From the NCBI RefSeq assembly GCF_001039355.2, contig NW_019775924.1, positions 149,601 through 213,600 on the forward strand: a stretch of DNA of 64,000 bases, read 5' to 3'. Shown piece after piece: positions 25,161 through 35,883 of the stretch. The position numbers and the translations under genes are program-made. The notes beneath the pieces were generated by a model. That model did not search any database. It was not told the origin of the DNA and saw only the letters and a list, made by a program, of their open reading frames with translations. The stretch comes from Lingula anatina. Its lineage: Eukaryota; Brachiopoda; Lingulata; Lingulida; Lingulidae. How positions within the stretch are numbered: position 1 is the stretch's first letter; each line of letters opens with the position of its first letter.

Positions 25161-27946
25161 ATGCGTATCGTAAGTACAGTAGAGGCTATTCGTTTCAATA
25201 CGAGTAAATTGTTCTGGAGCACACGATCGCGATTGATTTAAAAAACATCACCATCAGAAACGCGCAACATAAAAGGCATTTATCTAATTAGAATAAGCAA
25301 CACTATTTTACATGCATGTGGGAAGATGAAAGGCTTTAAGAGTGAACTTTTCATTAGCTCTGCATACAGTTAAAGGGAAAACAATTCTTCGTTTTGGCGG
25401 GCAGAGTGCCATACAACGGATTTGCCCGGGGTAAACGACGATTCCCCCATACTTGCCAATGGTAAATGAATCCGTTCCTACATTCAAAGTTAGTCGATCG
25501 TTTCTTTAAGTGTTTTTATTATTATTATTATTATTTTGGAATAATCTCTTAGGAGAATATTACGGAGGGGAGCACTCTTTGATTTTCAAGTGGTCCAACA
25601 GATTCCAGAATAACGATAACTGCCGTTTTGCTGATAAAATGGAATTGGTTATATTTCTATGTGTTGTTTAGAATGTATTTATGTGGAATTTTGAATCTTA
25701 TAAGAAGAGTTGGAACCCGTTTTATGTTTAACATTAGAACATTATTTACATGAGAAGCTACATATACCTATGTGATTTTGTAAGATATTACGTCTAAAAA
25801 TCCTTCAGCTGTCAGCCGCTTCCATCATTTTCTGATTGTCTGTGCTTGTGAGTAATTGCAATCGCACCATGAAATTGCAATTTAAGGGAGCATTCAGATA
25901 GACACATCGTACGAAATGGGTCAGTCCAACACTGTGGGGGCTGAACTGAATGACACGCCTCCTCAAAAAGGAAGGTATTAATTAACTTTCGTGTTCGCTC
26001 GACTTAAATACCCCCTATCTGCTTGAGGAAGCGTGTCAGATAATTCAGTTGATTCCATTGATTGCACTTGCACCCCCCGCTTTATTACGGCGATATAAAA
26101 GACTTTCTATCATTTCTGTCGAGAGAAAAAACATTTTCCTCGTGTTCCTGATTGCTCGACCCGTTCTCGATATTGTATACAAAATCTCATTATATAATTT
26201 TGTTCTAAACGAATCGTGATTCATTCAGTCTGTTTTAAGTCTGAAAGTCTGTTTTAAGAAAGATAGGTAGCTTTACAGGATAGGATATTTACTACTTTGA
26301 TATATTTAAGTGCGGATACATGTACCATATCTTTAATTACTTCATACAACCATACTACGTATATTAACTGATGAACAGGTCTGTCTTTTCAAAAATCGGT
26401 ACCCGATTTGATGTCATTAACGTTTTGCAACAAGCATTTATTGATGCCGGTGGTTTCCTTCATTTTGCTTAATAGGTTACATTTTAAAATAACCTTCGTA
26501 TGCCAGTAAACGTGGTGTAGTTTTGGTTGTCACCAGAACAAAAAAGGTTACAGATATGCAATTTTAGTAACCAGATCCTCAATGCATTATATCCATTAAC
26601 ATATCTGCTTTGGGTCCATGGTACAAGTAACAAAGGCGGTTACAAGCACGATTTAACTTATATCAAGTGCTTTTTTAAAGATCCTGTGCAAATGCCTAAA
26701 TTGCACCATGCACTAATACCATGAGATGTAAATGAGACTGAATGACACTCTATTCGGTCCTGTTTATCTGGGTGTTCATTAAAGTCTTCTGACCTTGCTA
26801 TATTTTTTTTTTCTAATGACACTAACGCACCTCAGGTCACGGCATTGTGGAGTCTGTTTACGAGGAAAGATCACAACAAAATGATTTGATTTTTCCAGGG
26901 AGCAAAAGTCCTGTTAGCCATCGCCTACAGCACCACCTACCGACTTTTTCCAGATTCATATTTATTTATTTATCTATCACATACATATACTGCTTGATCG
27001 TTTGACCGTACCTTAAGTTTGTTACTTCTTCAGCATGGGCAAGATATCTTAGTTTAAACGACCAAATATTTTTTTCAATTCTCATTGTCTGCTTTTATTT
27101 CAGATGAGAAATTGCACCAAATCAGTGTGGATGTTTATTCAGACCACAGTACTACTAACCTGCGTCATGAGTTTAACGAGCAGCGCCACCTTGTGTGAAG
27201 TGCGCTGTGAGACAGAAGACGTGGCATCTTTGAAAGACTACTGGAGAAGTAAACACAGCTCAGGTGACTTATTGACATTTGGTCTCCTTTATTAAGATGA
27301 TGAACTTAGCATAGTTGGTCCATTCATTTTAATTATTAATCTAATAAACGGTTGTATCCCTGTGCTTTTAATTTTAATTCTTTAAACGCTATCTATCTTT
27401 GCATCACCTGTGTCTGTTGTTACCATAAATATTCGTGAAACGATACTAATAATTATATAAATTACCGCAAGTTATATGTTCCTCAGACAAATTTAGTGTT
27501 GCTTTATTTAAGTAACATTGGACAATGCATCCCCATGCAATACGAGAGATAATGACCAATGGTCTTCTTCCTTCCAGATACATTTACTGGTTTTGTCCAG
27601 TCACTGTTGAAATCTCTTCAGGCGTTTCCGTCCCTGTCAGGACTTTACGAGAATGTCTTATATGTAATAAGGACCTACGACGATTGCATGACCACGTGTG
27701 AAATTCCACATAGTAAAAAACGCGGACGTTTACAGCATTTACCGTCTCAGGATGCTTTCTTCAGAATTTTTGAATTAAGTAAGTGGTTTGTGGTTATGTG
27801 TTTCCACCTGTGCTGTGTATAGCGTTGTGGCTATCACGTCATCTTCTGATGCTTTCTTTGATCTTTCGTTTTCTTAATTATTATAAATGGAGTAATTTTT
27901 CCCATTACCTTCGCTTTTTTTCCTCTCAGGAGTATCATATGAATAG
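25161..27946 (+). CDS. small secreted protein with paired CX3C motifs, copy A
   Basis: Coding exons 27104-27263, 27578-27778 and 27930-27946 join in phase to give 125 residues ending RVSYE. A preceding exon (25109-25169, ATG at 25161) would add MRI at the front. By the 125-residue numbering, a signal peptide fills about 1-28. The mature chain has only four cysteines, arranged as CEVRC (31-35) and CMTTC (90-94), with a predicted helical stretch between them. A basic SKKRGR site follows at 99-104. Two CX3C motifs at the ends of helices are the pattern of disulfide-clamped helical hairpins. I do not recognise the family; hormone-like or cytokine-like secreted factors are possible but unproven. 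The basic site may be a proprotein-convertase cut. The coding differences I noticed against copy B (a TAC/TAT codon and a TAG/TAA stop) are silent, which supports a real gene. Confidence 0.6.
25370..25727. mobile_element. TTAA-ended MITE, degenerate copy with ATT microsatellite
   Basis: It starts TTAAAGGGAAAACAATTCTTCG and ends with the inverse motif AAGAAGAGTTGGAACCC. The interior matches the related elements (AACGGATTTGCCCGGGGT, CCATACTTGCCAATGG, then AATAATCTCTTAGGAGAATATTACGG). An ATT tract at about 25516-25533 lies inside it. The second copy of the large duplication begins exactly after this tract. Confidence 0.5.
25886..26091. mobile_element. palindromic MITE, core family A (allelic copy A)
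   Basis: It begins AGCATTCAGATAGACACA, the same terminus as the intronic element at 59317. Inner arms pair CTGAATGACACGCCTCCTC with GAGGAAGCGTGTCAGATAATTCAG. The right terminus is truncated after TTGCACTTGCACCCCCCGC. Confidence 0.65.
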
Positions 27947-28247
27947 GAATAATTACTTTATTTTGTGGATTGTGTTTAGTTCCCGTGAAGACGTATGCCA
28001 CCAAATAACAACGGGCGCTTGACAGCATGCTTCATATTGAAAACTGTCCATTTAGCCGTTGAGCAGATTGAATGAATTTATTTTCCCAGGCATTGCTTAG
28101 CATTTAGTACCATTCTAAAAGAGCTCGTACAAATCACCTGATTCACAAATATGTTATTACGTTTCAGAATCTCGTTCGATTGGGAGGAGATGACGTCACT
28201 GGAGTCCCATTCTCTAAGGGAATTTTTGGGCTCTCCCAGAGAATGTT

Positions 28248-28253
28248 AATAAA
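28248..28253 (+). promoter_or_regulatory. possible polyadenylation signal
   Basis: AATAAA lies about 300 bases after the stop codon of the CX3C-motif protein gene. It is the first canonical signal downstream. Confidence 0.3.
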
Positions 28254-29297
28254 AATCAGACGAAGCAGTAGCTGACCCAGATATTCAGTAACACAAGTTT
28301 TGATTGGACAAGTTGGAAATCCACCGCTTTCTATAAAAGATTCACTGGCGTTTTTTCATCAATTGACAATTTATCCAAGATACCATCACCATAGAAACGT
28401 GAACAGTCAGTTTATGATATGCCTGTAAACAGAGAAATTGAAGGCACAGCGATTGTAGTTTCAGTAGAGAAAAACCATGAATATACCGCGTCAAGAATGA
28501 TTTTTCATTTAAAACATAAAACTGAGAGAGGGCTCTTTGACACAATCGCCTGTATCAGAAATAGGAAGACAACAAATAGGAGGATGATAAATAGACCTTT
28601 TTGGTTTGGAAAACACATCCACAAATAACGTCACATAAAGGTGTAACCACGTGGACCCTAAGAACGGCCGAGTAGACGGGGCTCTCACTTCCGTTACAAA
28701 GAATAGCAAAAGAAAACCATTTCTCACATAGCTGACGTCATTACCTGGATGTCTTTTCAAAACCAAAAATGTTGATTTAATTCAAACACTGACGTTTCAT
28801 TTTTTTCTGATTGTTCAAATTTTATGGCATCGTTATAAGGTATGAAGGAAACTTAAAATTGAATGCGAAATTTTTACTGTTTATGTTAATTGAATGATAC
28901 TAAACATGACATTTAGCTTGTTTTTCTTATACATTGGTCATGTGCAATTGTTTCTCATTTTCTTAGACAACATGCCTTATTTTACTCCTTGGATAACAAA
29001 TCAAGATTCAGATAAAAGTGAATAAACCCAGATTTGACAAACATTTGTGACACATAAATTGCTCGGCGATAAATGTTTAATTTGGCTGACAAGTACCAAT
29101 CTAAAAGTTACCAAAAGATTTGCAGAATCATCAATACAGGAAACATCGCTCCGTTTACCGGTACATGAGGTTCTTACTTTTTCTTTTCCAAACTTAGTAT
29201 GAATCACTAAGCACTAACTCAACTTCAGTTTGTAGGGTCGGTCTTCTTTTCTTCAATCACAGGTGCCCAGTGAGGCACCCCGCATATGTATGAAGTA

Positions 29298-29584
29298 TTA
29301 AAGGGATAACAACTGTTCGTTTCGGCCCAAAAAAACGGATTTTCCTAGGGTAAAGGACAATTTTCCCCATACTTACCAATGGTTTGTGAACCCATTCGAC
29401 CTTAATTTTCAAAGTTATTTCTTTTTTTTTTTTTGTAATAATCTCTGGAGAGAATATTACGGAGCCAACTATGAAGGTCCAAGTTGTCTGGTGGGAAGCA
29501 AAGATTCCAGCATAATTGAAGAACTGTCTACAATGATTTTATTGTAAAACATAAATCTCATATGAACAGTTGTTCTCCCTTTAA
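29298..29584. mobile_element. piggyBac-type MITE with TTAA ends (allelic copy A)
   Basis: TTAA flanks both ends. The terminal inverted repeats are AGGGATAACAACTGTTC (left) and GAACAGTTGTTCTCCCT (right), one mismatch apart. TTAA target duplication plus short inverted repeats is the piggyBac-superfamily pattern. No ORF, so it is non-autonomous. Confidence 0.75.
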
Positions 29585-29820
29585 GCATCCGATAGTTTTT
29601 ACTCCCATAGGCTACTTCCCCTGATTTCTCTCTTTGGTCGCTCTCATTGATTAGTTTAACAGTTTTACAGTTTATTCTTATTTACTGTGATACATATAGG
29701 TTGGAGAACATATAACAGTACATACATATGCTTGTTAACCTGAAGGCTTGACCCCTTGTTCACTATTTTAATAAATTTTACAGATTATTAATTTTTTCCT
29801 TGTTATTTTTGAAAATAAAT

Positions 29821-29821
29821 N
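29821..29821. other. single-N sequence join
   Basis: One ambiguous base sits exactly between the end of copy A and the start of copy B of the 4.3-kb duplication. A lone N at such a boundary looks like a scaffolding or merge mark. Confidence 0.8.
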
Positions 29822-30173
29822 TTTTGGAATAATCTCTTAGGAGAATATTACGGAGGGGAGCACTCTTTGATTTTCAAGTGGTCCAACAGATTCCAGAATA
29901 ACGATAACTGCCGTTTTGCTGATAAAATGGAATTGGTTATATTTCTATGTGTTGTTTAGAATGTATTTATGTGGAATTTTGAATCTTATAAGAAGAGTTG
30001 GAACCCGTTTTATGTTTAACATTAGAACATTATTTACATGAGAAGCTACATATACCTATGTGATTTTGTAAGATATTACGTCTAAAAATCCTTCAGCTGT
30101 CAGCTGCTTCCATCATTTTCTGATTGTCTGTGCTTGTGATTAATTGCAATCGCACCATGAAATTGCAATTTAA

Positions 30174-30370
30174 GGGAGCATTCAGATAGACACATCGTAC
30201 GAAATGGGTCAGTCCAACACTGTGGGGGCTGAACTGAATGACACGCCTCCTCAAAAAGGAAGGTATTAATTAACTTTCGTGTTCGCTCGACTTAAATACC
30301 CCCTATCTGCTTGAGGAAGCGTGTCAGATAATTCAGTTGATTCCATTTATTGCACTTGCATCCCCCGCTG
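30174..30370. mobile_element. palindromic MITE, core family A (allelic copy B)
   Basis: Counterpart of the element at 25886-26091, nearly identical, with the same AGCATTCAGATAGACACA start. Its right flank keeps a block of about 50 bases (30369-30420) lost from copy A. Confidence 0.65.
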
Positions 30371-31539
30371 AGTTTAATTGCCGGACTTTTTGGCCAAATG
30401 CAGTTGGCTTGTTAAAGATACTTTATTACGGCGATATAAAAGACTTTCTATCATTTCTGTCGAGAGAAAAAACATTTTCCTCGTGTTCCTGATTGCTCGA
30501 CCCGTTCTCGATATTGTATACAAAATCTTATTATATAATTTTGTTCTAAACGAATCGTGATTCATTCAGTCTGTTTTAAGTCTGAAAGTCTGTTTTAAGA
30601 AAGATAGGTAGCTATACAGGATAGGATATTTACTACTTTGAGATATTTAAGTGCGGATACATGTACCATATCTTTAATTACTTCATACAACCATACTACG
30701 TATATTAACTGATGAACAGGTCTGTCTTTTCAAAAATCGGTACCCGATTTGATGTCATTAACGTTTTGCAACAAGCAATATACGTTGACAATTATGTTTG
30801 TTTTATTGATGCCGGTGGTTTCCTTCATTTTGCTTAATAGGTTACATTTTAAAATAACCTTCGTATGCCAGTAAACGTGGTGTAGTTTTCCTATAGACAT
30901 ATAGCTTATAATACTGTATTTCTGGGAGGAACATACAGCAGGTATAAAACGGTGCCATTTTGGTTGTCACCAGAACAAAAAAGGTTACAGATATGCAATT
31001 TTAGTAACCAGATCCTCAATGCATTATATCCATTAACATATCTGCTTTGGGTCCATGGTACAAGTAACAAAGGCGGTTACAAGCACGATTTAACTTATAT
31101 CAAGTGCTTTTTTAAAGATCCTGTGCAAATGCCTAAATTGCACCATGCACTAATACCATGAGATGTAAATGAGACTGAAGGACACTCTATTCGGTCCTGT
31201 TTATCTGGGTGTTCATTAAAGTCTTCTGACCTTGCTATATTTTTTTTTCTAATGACACTAACGCACCTCAGGTCACGGCATTGTGGAGTCTGTTTACGAG
31301 GAAAGATCACAACAAAATGATTTGATTTTTCCAGGGAGCAAAAGTCCTGTTAGCCATCGCCTGCAGCACCACCTACCGACTTTTTCCAGATTCATATTTA
31401 TTTATTTATCTATCACATACATATACTGCTTGATCGTTTGACCTTACCTTAAGTTTGTTACTTCTTCAGCATGGGCAAGATATCTTAGTTTAAACGACCA
31501 AATATTTTTTTCAATTCTCATTGTCTGCTTTTATTTCAG

Positions 31540-32382
31540 ATGAGAAATTGCACCAAATCAGTGTGGATGTTTATTCAGACCACAGTACTACTAACCTGCG
31601 TCATGAGTTTAACGAGCAGCGCCACCTTGTGTGAAGTGCGCTGTGAGACAGAAGACGTGGCATCTTTGAAAGACTACTGGAGAAGTAAACACAGCTCAGG
31701 TGACTTATTGACATTTGGTCTCCTTTATTAAGATGATGAACTTAGCATAGTTGGTCCATTCATTTTAATTATTAATCTAATAAACGGTTGTATCCCTGTG
31801 CTTTTAATTTTAATTCTTTAAACGCTATCTATCTTTGCATCACCTGTGTCTGTTGTTACCATAAATATTCGTGAAACGATACTAATAATTATATAAATTA
31901 CCCCAAGTTATTTGTTCCTCAGACAAATTTAGTGTTGCTTTATTTAAGTAACATTGGACAATGCATCCCCATGCAATACGAGAGATAATGACCAATGGTC
32001 TTCTTCCTTCCAGATACATTTACTGGTTTTGTCCAGTCACTGTTGAAATCTCTTCAGGCGTTTCCGTCCCTGTCAGGACTTTACGAGAATGTCTTATATG
32101 TAATAAGGACCTATGACGATTGCATGACCACGTGTGAAATTCCACATAGTAAAAAACGCGGACGTTTACAGCATTTACCGTCTCAGGATGCTTTCTTCAG
32201 AATTTTTGAATTAAGTAAGTGGTTTGTGGTTATGTGTTTCCACCTGTGCTGTGTATAGCGTTGTGGCTATCACGTCATCTTCTGATGCTTTCTTTGATCT
32301 TTCGTTTTCTTAATTATTATAAATGGAGTAATTTTTCCCATTACCTTCGCTTTTTTTCCTCTCAGGAGTATCATATGAATAA
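31540..32382 (+). CDS. small secreted protein with paired CX3C motifs, copy B
   Basis: Exons 31540-31699, 32014-32214 and 32366-32382 lie at a constant offset of 4436 from copy A and encode the same 125 residues as far as I compared. A TAC/TAT change is silent, and the stop is TAA here against TAG in copy A. The first coding exon starts right after a TTTCAG acceptor, so it needs an upstream exon. The matching promoter and exon exist only in front of copy A. This favours an allele of the same gene placed in tandem by assembly, though a real duplicate lacking a promoter is not excluded. See copy A for the protein description. Confidence 0.55.
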
Positions 32383-33732
32383 GAATAATTACTTTATTTT
32401 GTGGATTGTGTTTAGTTCCCGTGAAGACGTATGCCACCAAATAACAACGGGCGCTTGACAGCATGCGTGATATTGAAAACTGTCCATTTAGCCGTTAAGT
32501 AGATTGAATGAATTTATTTTTCCAGGCATTGCTTAGCATTTAGTACCATTCTAAAAGAGCTCGTACAAATCACCTGATTCACAAATATGTTATTACGTTT
32601 CAGAATCTCGTTCGATTGGGAGGAGATGACGTCACTGGAGTCCCATTCTCTAAGGGAATTTTTGGGCTCTCCCAGAGAATGTTAATAAAAATCAGACGAA
32701 GCAGTAGCTGACCCAGATATTCAGTAACACAAGTTTTGATTGGACAAGTTGGAAATCCACCGCTTTCTATAAAAGATTCACTGGCGTTTTTTCATCAATT
32801 GACAATTTATCCAAGATACCATCACCATAGAAACGTGAACAGTCAGTTTATGATGTGCCTGTAAACAGAGAAATTGAAGGCACAGCGATTGTAGTTTCAG
32901 TAGAGAAAAACCATGAATATACCGCGTCAAGAATGATTTTTCATTTAAAACATAAAACTGAGAGAGGGCTCTTTGACACAATCGCCTGTATCAGAAATAG
33001 GAAGACAACTTTGGAGGATGATAAATAGGCCTTTTTGGTTTGGAAAACACATCCACAAATAACGTCACATAAAGGTGTAACCACGTAGACCCCAAGAACG
33101 GCCGAGTAGACGGGGCTCTCACTTCCGTTACAAAGAATAGCAAAAGAAAGCCATTTCTCACATAGCTGACGTCATTTCCTGGATGTCTTTTCAAAACCAA
33201 AAATGTTGATTTAATTCAAACACTGACGTTTCATTTTTTTCTGATTGTTCAAATTTTATGGCATCGTTATAAGGTATGAAGGAAACTTAAAAATTGAATG
33301 CGAAATTTTTACTGTTTATGTTAATTGAATGATACTAAACATGACATTTAGCTTGTTTTTCTTATACATTGGTCATGTGCAATTGTTTCTCATTTTCTTA
33401 GACAACATGCCTTATTTTACTCCTTGAATAACAAATCAAGATTCAGATAAAAGTGAATAAACCCAGATTTGACAAACATTTGTGACACATAAATTGTTCG
33501 GCGATAAATGTTTAATTTGGCTGACAAGTACCAATCTAAAAGTTACCAAAAGATTAGCAGAATCATCAATACAGGAAACATCGCTCCGTTTATGGGCACA
33601 TGAGGTTCTTACTTTTTCTTTTCCAAACTTAGTATGAATCACTTAGCACTAACTCAACTTCAGTTTGTAGGGTCGGTCTTCTTTTCTTCAATCACAGGTG
33701 CCCAGTGAGGCACCCCGCATATGTATGAAGTA

Positions 33733-34026
33733 TTAAAGGGATAACAACTGTTCGTTTCGGCCCAAAAAACGGATTTTCCTAGGGTAAAGGACAATTTTCC
33801 CCATACTTACCAATGGTTTGTGAATCCATTCGACCTTAATTTTCAAAGTTATTTCTTTTTTTTTTTTTTTGTAATAATCTCTGGAGAGAATATTACGGAG
33901 GTATAGCCAACTATGAAGGTCCAAGTTGTCTGGTGGGAAGCAAAGATTCCAGCATAATTGAAGAACTGTCTACAATGATTTTATTGTAAAACATAAATCT
34001 CATATGAACAGTTGTTCTCCCTTTAA
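33733..34026. mobile_element. piggyBac-type MITE with TTAA ends (allelic copy B)
   Basis: Same element as 29298-29584 with the same TTAA ends and AGGGATAACAACTGTTC terminus. It differs by a few bases and a short GTATA insertion after the TATTACGGAG motif. Confidence 0.75.
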
Positions 34027-34261
34027 GCATCCGATAGTTTTTACTCCCATAGGCTACTTCCCCTGATTTCTCTCTTTGGTCGCTCTCATTGATTAGTTTA
34101 ACAGTTTTACAGTTTATTCTTATTTACTGTGATACATATAGGTTGGAGAACATATAACAGTACATACATATGCTTGTTAACCTGAAGGCTTGACCCCCTT
34201 GTTCACTATTTTAATAAATTTTACAGATTATTAATTTATTCCTTGTTATTTTTGAAAATAA

Positions 34262-34985
34262 TTATATATGGCCTGTTGAATAATTTTCTTGGGATGGATA
34301 GATCTCTACTTTCGGCAAAAAAGTACAATTAAATACATCATGAAATTCGTCTCCTCTTTTTTTTTTTTTTTTTTTTTTTGGAAATTACATAACCTCGAAT
34401 TCCTAAGTATTTTTGACCATCTTCCTGTTTCTATTGGTAATCTATGATTGTTATTATTTTGTAGGTATACAGAGTGGAAAGAACATAGTTTCTTCATTTA
34501 AACTCTGAATTTGTTAAAATGTTATAAGTCAACCCTTTACTAGTATTATAACAATCCGAACTCCATTCTTGAATAAACTGATCCTGCAATTTCACTTTCA
34601 CACAATTTATCAGCCATTCATTGTTACAGGCATCCTGTGTAATAAACATTTTGCTAAGACCACAATTATCAAAAATGGACTTCAGATTGTGCGTCCACTT
34701 GCTTTCACATCCCTGTGTAAATTTACCATAGATAAGTTTGTATAGTATATATGAACATTTACTTTGTTTACCTGTGATCAAATTTGCCCAGAACCAATTC
34801 TTGCTTTAATACTAATACTTAATAGCATTCTACATAGTTCTCCATAAATCATTATCTTGGGTGTGTTTGTTTTCAGATTCAATAAAAATCTACAGAATTT
34901 CAAGCGTACTATAATTTCTAAATTACCAGACCCCCATACTACACAGTCATATAATAAAATTGGAACAATCATGTTAGCAAAGAGG
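34262..34985 (-). pseudogene. non-LTR retrotransposon (LINE) ORF2 tail, decayed
   Basis: Read on the minus strand, this encodes the C-terminal part of an invertebrate LINE ORF2: PILLYDCVVWGSGNLEII, then a frameshift near 34780, then ITGKQSKCSYILYKLIYGKF, then HRLPIETGRWSKILRNSRLC. A run of about 22 A residues (plus-strand T, 34358-34379) interrupts the zinc-knuckle region. After it come GDEFHDVFNC and KLFNRPYI, which resume the usual order. The fragment lacks the endonuclease and reverse transcriptase parts and is dead. It abuts the end of the 4.4-kb duplicated segment. Confidence 0.8.
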
Positions 34986-35071
34986 CCTAACTAATCTACA
35001 ACTTGGATAGCCTCACCTGGTTATTTTCTAAACTCTGCTTTTGGGGCTAACTGGTATGTCTGTACACCGGT

Positions 35072-35608
35072 ATGTGGTGGTGTCCTGAGTTTAAAGCGTC
35101 GCGAGAAATTAAAAACGAATATTTGCCTCCCATCGTGCACATGTTTCGTCACTCTAGTTGGAGATATATATATACACGGAAAACCACATTACTTGGCGTG
35201 AATTCCCACAGCGGTCTCTCCGACGCTTTAAAGTCGATAGATATAATCGATAATTACAAGACTGCCCTGCCACTGATAACTCCCCACGTGTACGTTAGTT
35301 ATATCATTCACAAAGCATTACCCGGTACTTCATGGCTTTTTTCCCCCTTTAAATGTCAAGGTCATCTGCCCAAGATAACAACGTCGCACAAAATACAACG
35401 TTTAAAACACATTATGTTGACAACAGATGCTAAGTGGACATTGGAAAATTCCGGGTTTACTTCATTAAATCTAAAGTGCCCTCACAAGTTAAAAGGTTTC
35501 ATGTTACGCATTAAAAACCTCAATAATGTTTCTCTAGAGGTCTTTTCACAAAGACCGTTATATTTTAGCGATACAAATATAACCGTCTTCAAAAGGAAGC
35601 AATTCTGA
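35072..35608 (+). CDS. unrecognised single-exon ORF, 178 codons
   Basis: An ATG-started ORF of 178 codons, bounded upstream by an in-frame stop about 20 bases before the ATG. It is long for AT-rich non-coding DNA. The predicted product is basic, with no signal peptide or obvious membrane helix. It begins MWWCPEFKASREIKNEY and ends ITVFKRKQF. I recognise no family. It sits between a dead LINE tail and a palindromic MITE. It could therefore be a captured or transposon-linked gene, an exon of a larger gene, or a chance ORF. Confidence 0.4.
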   Translation: MWWCPEFKASREIKNEYLPPIVHMFRHSSWRYIYTRKTTLLGVNSHSGLSDALKSIDIIDNYKTALPLITPHVYVSYIIHKALPGTSWLFSPFKCQGHLPKITTSHKIQRLKHIMLTTDAKWTLENSGFTSLNLKCPHKLKGFMLRIKNLNNVSLEVFSQRPLYFSDTNITVFKRKQF

Positions 35609-35635
35609 TCACAATGCGAAGTAACAAAATGATTA

Positions 35636-35883
35636 AGACTGGGTTCCCATACTAAGACCGATCCATCTGGATCGACCTAACTCCCTGGGGGTTCACGCTA
35701 AATTGCTATCAGCTCAAGAGGCTTAAATGTCTGTCATGCCTACCGAATCAGCTAGGGGTAAAGATAATTACCCCCTTACAGTTTTACTAGGCGTGACAGA
35801 CGTTTAAGCCGGTTAGTTTGATAGCAATTTAGTGAGACTCCCCGAGGAGATAGATCGATCCAAATATCTGTGGGAATGGTCCC
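35636..35883. mobile_element. palindromic MITE, core family B
   Basis: Terminal arms GACTGGGTTCCCAT and GTGGGAATGGTCCC face each other. Inner arms pair GCTAAATTGCTATCAGCTC with a GATAGCAATTTAGTGAG block, and AGGCTTAAATGTCTGTCAT with a TGACAGACGTTTAAGCC block. It is a close relative of 10252-10506. Confidence 0.8.

Larger units (their letters stand above)
25534..29820. repeat. 4.3-kb duplicated segment, copy A
   Basis: This segment is nearly identical to 29822-34262 and separated from it by a single N at 29821. Copy A lacks three short blocks present in copy B (opposite 30369-30420, 30777-30803 and 30889-30953), and scattered base changes separate the two. The direct abutment at one N, with copy B starting just after the end of a microsatellite, suggests unmerged alleles rather than a true tandem duplication. 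Confidence 0.9.
29822..34262. repeat. 4.4-kb duplicated segment, copy B
   Basis: The counterpart of 25534-29820. It keeps the three blocks missing from copy A and otherwise differs by scattered single bases and one- to few-base indels. It contains its own copies of the palindromic MITE, the three CX3C-gene coding exons and the TTAA element, but not the upstream promoter and first exons. Confidence 0.9.

Noticed and set aside
26527-26724. 65-codon ORF repeated at 30952-31161
   Set aside because: It is present in both copies only because the segment is duplicated. It lies upstream of the real exons without splice sites, and copy A lacks the block that would give it a start.
31540-32382. Copy B of the CX3C gene as proof of a gene family
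   Set aside because: The single-N join and near identity make an allelic copy more likely, so I do not claim a tandem family.
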